A DNA stretch of 8,410 nt from Actinomycetes bacterium (GTDB lineage: Bacteria; Actinomycetota; Acidimicrobiia; Acidimicrobiales; Bog-793): NCBI GenBank assembly GCA_021821585.1, contig JAKACF010000122.1, positions 1 to 8,410 on the forward strand. The letters are read 5' to 3'. A model generated the notes under the pieces. That model was not told where the DNA came from. It saw nothing but the letters and a program-made list of their open reading frames with translations, and did not search any database. This document shows, piece by piece, positions 5,574 through 8,410 of this stretch. Each line of letters opens with the position of its first letter. Position 1 is the first letter of the stretch. The position numbers and the translations under genes are program-made.

Positions 5574-5591
5574 AGAGAAAGGGGGATCGCC

Positions 5592-6704
5592 GTGAGCGGG
5601 ATCAGGGTGCTCGTCGGGACGAGGAAGGGGGCCTTCGTCCTGACCTCCGACGGGACCCGGAGGGACTGGTCCGTCTCGGGACCGCACTTCGGCGGCTGGG
5701 AGATCTACCACGTCGCCGGGTCGGCCGCCGACCCGGACCGGTTGTACGCCTCCCAGTCGACGGGCTGGTTCGGGCAGCTGATCCAGCGTTCCGACGACGG
5801 CGGCGCCAGCTGGCGGCAGGTCTCCCACGACTTCTCCTACGTGGGCGACCCGGGAAGCCACCAGTGGTTCGACGGAACCCCGAGGCCCTTCGAGTTCAAA
5901 CGGATCTGGCACCTCGAGCCCTCCCGGTTCGACCCCGACGTCGTGTACGCCGGCGCCGAGGACGCGGCCCTGTTCCGCTCCGACGACGGAGGTGAGAGCT
6001 GGCGGGAGCTCGACGGGCTGCGCGACCAGCACTCCGCAGCCTGGCAGCCCGGAGCGGGAGGGATGTGCCTGCACACGATCCTGCTCGACCCCGAGGAGGG
6101 TGGCCGGATCCTCGTCGCCATCTCGGCGGCGGGCGTCTTCCGCAGCGACGACGCCGGAGCGACGTGGCGCCCGGCGAACAAGGGCCTGAGCTCCGGCCAG
6201 ATCCCCGAGCCGGAGGCCCCCGTCGGCCATTGCGTCCACCACCTCGCCATGCACCCCTCCAGGCCCGACACGATCTTCATGCAGAAGCACTGGGACGTCA
6301 TGCGCTCCGACGACGGCGGTGACAGCTGGCGGGAGGTGAGCGGCGACCTGCCGACCGACTTCGGCTTCGCCATCGATGTCCACGCCCACGAGCCCGAGAC
6401 CGTCTACGTCGTCCCGATCACGAGCGACGAGCAGCACTACCCCCTCGACGGCTGCCTGCAGGTCTTCCGGAGCAGGACCGGCGGCGAGGAGTGGGAGCCG
6501 CTCGGCAAGGGGTTGCCGGAGCGCGACTGCTACGTGGACGTCCTCCGCGACGCGATGGACGTCGACTCCCTCGACCCGTGCGGGATCTACTTCGGCACCA
6601 CCGGCGGGCAGGTCTACTGCTCGGCCGACGAGGGCGACTCCTGGGCGCCGATCGTCCGCGACCTGCCCTCGGTCCTCTCGATCGAGGTCCAGACCTTGCC
6701 GTGA
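5592..6704 (+). CDS. BNR/Asp-box repeat beta-propeller protein (sialidase-like fold)
   Basis: The 370 residues carry six Asp boxes at regular spacing: RSDDGGASWR (66-75), RSDDGGESWR (129-138), RSDDAGATWR (184-193), RSDDGGDSWR (238-247), a degenerate RSRTGGEEWE (293-302) and SADEGDSW (344-351). This predicts a beta-propeller. Such proteins are often annotated as exo-alpha-sialidase or glycosyl hydrolase, but Asp boxes are structural; I see no sialidase arginine triad that I can assign, so no enzyme activity is claimed. There is no signal peptide or membrane helix: the protein starts MSGIRVLVGTRKGAFVLTSDG, so it is probably cytoplasmic. GTG 5592 follows AAAGGGGGA. The stop overlaps the MoaD/ThiS-like gene (GTGA), implying a functional pair. 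Confidence 0.85.
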   Translation: MSGIRVLVGTRKGAFVLTSDGTRRDWSVSGPHFGGWEIYHVAGSAADPDRLYASQSTGWFGQLIQRSDDGGASWRQVSHDFSYVGDPGSHQWFDGTPRPFEFKRIWHLEPSRFDPDVVYAGAEDAALFRSDDGGESWRELDGLRDQHSAAWQPGAGGMCLHTILLDPEEGGRILVAISAAGVFRSDDAGATWRPANKGLSSGQIPEPEAPVGHCVHHLAMHPSRPDTIFMQKHWDVMRSDDGGDSWREVSGDLPTDFGFAIDVHAHEPETVYVVPITSDEQHYPLDGCLQVFRSRTGGEEWEPLGKGLPERDCYVDVLRDAMDVDSLDPCGIYFGTTGGQVYCSADEGDSWAPIVRDLPSVLSIEVQTLP

Positions 6705-7027
6705 GCGCCGGGACGGAGACCGAGACGACCCGCGTCCGGGTCGTCCTCCCCGGGCATCTCCGGGTGGTGGCGCGCATCGACGGCGAGGTGGTGGTCGAGG
6801 TCCAGGGAGCCTGCACGCAGCGGAGCGTCCTCGACGCCCTCGAGTCGCTCCACCCGGATCTCGCCGGGACGATCCGCGACCGGGCAACCGAGCGGCGGCG
6901 CGCCTTCGTCCGCTTCTTCGCCTGCGGCGAGGACCTCTCCCACGACGATCCCGACGCCGAGCTGCCCGAGGCCGTCCGGCGCGGCAGCGAGCCCTTCGTC
7001 GTGCTCGGGGCGATGGCAGGGGGCTGA
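6701..7027 (+). CDS. MoaD/ThiS-like ubiquitin-fold protein with C-terminal Gly-Gly
   Basis: This 108-residue protein starts at a GTG that overlaps the propeller gene's stop (GTGA). The fold pattern is VRVVLPGHLRVVARI (strand-turn-strand), VVVEVQG, the helix SVLDALESLHPDL, and a C-terminal strand ending PFVVLGAMAGG. The terminal Gly-Gly is the feature that lets MoaD, ThiS and ubiquitin-like carriers be adenylated and made into thiocarboxylates or conjugates. It is longer than typical MoaD or ThiS (about 65-90 residues). No MoeB/ThiF E1-like enzyme or molybdopterin/thiazole synthesis gene is nearby, so a standard cofactor role is not supported by context. It may be a sulfur carrier or protein modifier for a pathway involving the propeller protein (inference). 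It ends seven bases from a convergent gene. Confidence 0.82.
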   Translation: MSAGTETETTRVRVVLPGHLRVVARIDGEVVVEVQGACTQRSVLDALESLHPDLAGTIRDRATERRRAFVRFFACGEDLSHDDPDAELPEAVRRGSEPFVVLGAMAGG

Positions 7028-7034
7028 GCCCGCG

Positions 7035-7388
7035 CTACCTCGGCCGCCTGGCGGCCCGTCCGCTCCGTCCGGCCGGCGGCCGCGAGCCCGCGGCGACGAC
7101 CGCCTGGAGGCGGGCCGCGAAGCGTGCCTCGTCGATCCCGGAGAAGCGCACCCGCTTGCTCCGCCCCGTCCGCCCCGAGGTGATCTCGAGGCTCGAGACG
7201 GGCACCCCGAACACCTTCCCGAGCAGCGACAGCACCGCCTCGTTGGCCCGGCCGGACTCCGGCGCCGGCGCCACCTTCACCTTGAGGGCGTCGCCGTGAG
7301 TCCCGACGACGGCGTCACGGCCCGCGGCAGGCTGCACGTGGACCCGCAGCACGATTCCCTCTCTCGCCGCGTCGAACAGGGCGGGCAC
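7035..7388 (-). CDS. DUF167/YggU family protein (UPF0235)
   Basis: The 117-residue protein has the family pattern throughout: LRVHVQPAAGRDAVVG (14-29), LKVKVAPAPESGRANEAVLSLL (about 35-56, including the diagnostic GRAN), and SLEITSGRTGRSKRVRF (66-82). A basic Pro/Arg/Gly tail of about 16 residues extends the C-terminus. The function of the family is unknown; it is small and soluble. The GTG start at 7388 has no ribosome site upstream, but TAGCGT lies exactly six bases before it, as in leaderless actinobacterial mRNAs. It is convergent with the MoaD/ThiS-like gene. Confidence 0.87.
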   Translation of the reverse strand: MPALFDAAREGIVLRVHVQPAAGRDAVVGTHGDALKVKVAPAPESGRANEAVLSLLGKVFGVPVSSLEITSGRTGRSKRVRFSGIDEARFAARLQAVVAAGSRPPAGRSGRAARRPR

Positions 7389-7394
7389 GTGCCG

Positions 7395-7400
7395 ACGCTA
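7395..7400 (-). promoter_or_regulatory. -10 box for a leaderless DUF167 transcript
   Basis: On the minus strand TAGCGT is followed by six bases and then the GTG start. With no Shine-Dalgarno sequence, transcription would begin at or next to the start codon. No TTGACA-like -35 is visible. Confidence 0.4.
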
Positions 7401-7936
7401 ATCCGCCCCGAGGAGGCCGGGAGCCTGGCCGACAGGTGTCCACCTCTTCTGGCCCGACGCCGTCGCCCGGCCGCCGAAGACGGCCCCGATGTGGCGCGAC
7501 CTCGGGCAGGTGAGAGCCGGGCGCAGAGCTGTCCGCCAGTCCAAGGGAGCCGACCGCGCCGAGCGTGCGGCTGCCGGAGGCCTCGACCGTCCCGAATGCC
7601 CTGACGGCTGCCGGCGAGCGGCTCTGGCCGCAGAGCCTGACGAGCCACGGCCCGCCAGGCGGCGACGGCATGAGAGATCAGCGGAGGTGTGGCCGCGACA
7701 AGGCCGAGCGAGCGGAGGTGGCTCACGGGCCGGCCCGCCGCCTTCGGGGGCGTCGCCCGGGGCATGGCATGCCGGCAACGGCGGCGGGGCCCCGCCCGAC
7801 CCCGGTCCGGGCGCGCCCACCGGCGGCACACGAGCCGTGGAACGCCTCCGGGATAGGCCCCGGCGGGGAGGGGAAGGAATAGAGAGCGGGCTCGCTCGGT
7901 TCTGGGCGGACGCACGCTATGAGAAGGAGATCGTCG
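7401..7936. other. Long stretch without a convincing gene
   Basis: About 535 bases have open frames on both strands, but all give Arg/Pro/Gly-rich proteins with no domain I recognise, and none has a good ribosome site. It holds two clean stem-loops: GGCTCTG-GCCG-CAGAGCC (7620-7637) and GAGCG-GGCT-CGCTC (7884-7897), the latter just ahead of the DoxX-like gene. No tRNA, RNase P or riboswitch consensus was recognised. It could be a decayed gene or an unrecognised RNA. Confidence 0.5.
7620..7637. other. Perfect stem-loop in the gene-free stretch
   Basis: GGCTCTG (7620-7626), loop GCCG, CAGAGCC (7631-7637): seven perfect pairs with a four-base loop. There is no T-run, so it is not a classic terminator. 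It lies in the middle of the stretch without genes and may belong to a structured RNA. Confidence 0.4.
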
Positions 7937-8347
7937 ATGCGCCCTCGTCTGCCCCTGCGACACCTGCCACAGCGAGTCGCGACCGGAGCGTTCATCCTGC
8001 ACTCCGGCCTGGAGAAGTGGAAGGGCGACTCCGAGCAGGCAGAGCGGCTGCACGGGTTCGCCTCGGGCGCCTATCCCCAGCTCGCCTCGCTCCCCTCGGA
8101 GAAGTTCCTGCGGGCCCTCGCCCTCGGCGAGATCGTCACCGGGGGCCTGCTCGTCGCCCCGGTCGTGCCGAGCCGCCTGGCGGGCGCCGCCCTCACCGCC
8201 TTCGCCGGGGGTCTGATGGGGCTCTACGTGAAGACTCCGTCGATGAGGCGCCCCGGGAGCATCTGGCCGACCCAGGCCGGCCTCGCCGTCAGCAAGGACG
8301 TCTGGATGCTCGGCATCGGTCTCGGGATGCTGCTCGACCGCTCCTGA
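7937..8347 (+). CDS. DoxX-like small membrane protein
   Basis: The 136-residue protein has a basic N-terminus (MRPRLPLRHLPQR) and then about four hydrophobic segments: near 14-26, 58-76 (LRALALGEIVTGGLLVAPVV), 80-98 (LAGAALTAFAGGLMGLYV) and 115-133. The pattern HSGLEKWKG after the first helix and the ALGEIVTGGLL segment resemble the DoxX/DoxX-like superfamily. Members are integral membrane proteins; some work with thiosulfate:quinone oxidoreductase or in redox and thiol stress. Nothing here decides the substrate. I chose ATG 7937 because AGAAGGAGAT lies at the right distance; the in-frame ATG at 7919 would place the ribosome site inside the gene. Confidence 0.72.
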   Translation: MRPRLPLRHLPQRVATGAFILHSGLEKWKGDSEQAERLHGFASGAYPQLASLPSEKFLRALALGEIVTGGLLVAPVVPSRLAGAALTAFAGGLMGLYVKTPSMRRPGSIWPTQAGLAVSKDVWMLGIGLGMLLDRS

Positions 8348-8356
8348 TACCGGCCG

Positions 8357-8410
8357 TCAGCTCGTCTCGGGCGTGCGTCCCCGGGCGGCGAAGCGGTCGG
8401 CCGCCTCGGC
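8357..8410 (-). CDS. C-terminal end of an unidentified gene (5' part outside window)
   Basis: On the minus strand the last 17 codons read AEAADRFAARGRTPETS followed by TGA at 8359-8357. The codon use (third positions nearly all G or C) fits a real gene convergent with the DoxX-like gene, nine bases from its stop. Too little is present to assign a family. Confidence 0.4.
   Translation of the reverse strand, partial: AEAADRFAARGRTPETS

Noticed and set aside
5592..6704. Calling the Asp-box protein a sialidase
   Set aside because: Asp boxes are structural repeats shared by many propellers; I could not assign catalytic residues and there is no secretion signal.
5556..6887. A 443-codon minus-strand open frame opposite the Asp-box protein
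   Set aside because: The plus strand holds six regular Asp boxes, so this frame is the complement of a real gene and spans two genes.
7565..7882. A 105-codon plus-strand frame in the gene-free stretch
   Set aside because: No ribosome site, no domain, and a Pro/Arg/Gly-rich product; kept only as part of the gene-free stretch.
7277..8053. A 258-codon minus-strand frame across the gene-free stretch
   Set aside because: It overlaps the DUF167 and DoxX-like genes, has no recognisable domain and has the composition of a random high-GC frame.

Overview
The window is very GC-rich bacterial DNA with codon third positions almost all G or C. Start codons are often GTG, several genes overlap by 4 bases (ATGA/GTGA), and -10 boxes look like TANNNT. 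Together with the gene families (Rv2629-like release-factor homologue, paired CrcB channels with DUF190 proteins), this suggests a high-GC actinomycete. I cannot name the genus. No insertion sequence, CRISPR array, tRNA or rRNA was seen.

Region 1 (1-1855) is a sulfur (persulfide/sulfite) module. A rhodanese-metallo-beta-lactamase fusion, cut by the left window edge, runs leftward. A TauE/SafE exporter runs rightward. Between them is an AT-rich island holding an almost ideal CsoR/CstR-type operator (ATATACCC-N4-GGGTATAT) inside overlapping divergent promoters. The regulator gene is not in the window. A 103-codon frame of doubtful reality, or a long leader, separates the operator from tauE.

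Region 2 (1972-3684) is a fluoride-resistance island. A leftward DUF190 gene is followed by a well-formed fluoride (crcB) riboswitch that leads a rightward operon crcB-DUF190-crcB. The two channel subunits have opposite positive-charge bias and different second residues in the phenylalanine box, which fits an antiparallel heterodimer. The riboswitch strand that forms the pseudoknot is also complementary to the Shine-Dalgarno sequence of the first crcB, so a translational switch can be read from the sequence.

Region 3 (3703-4640, leftward) is an Rv2629-like bacterial release-factor homologue (baeRF family 2). It is split by what looks like a one-base deletion near 4224-4230.

Region 4 (4766-7027) is a rightward group: an AraC-type regulator with the DNA-binding domain first and a transthyretin-like C-terminus, a six-Asp-box (BNR) beta-propeller protein, and a MoaD/ThiS-like small protein ending in Gly-Gly. 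The last two overlap by GTGA. A strong hairpin sits between the regulator and the propeller gene.

Region 5 (7035-8410) holds a leftward DUF167/YggU gene, possibly leaderless, then about 535 bases with no convincing gene, a DoxX-like membrane protein, and the last codons of a leftward gene cut by the right edge.
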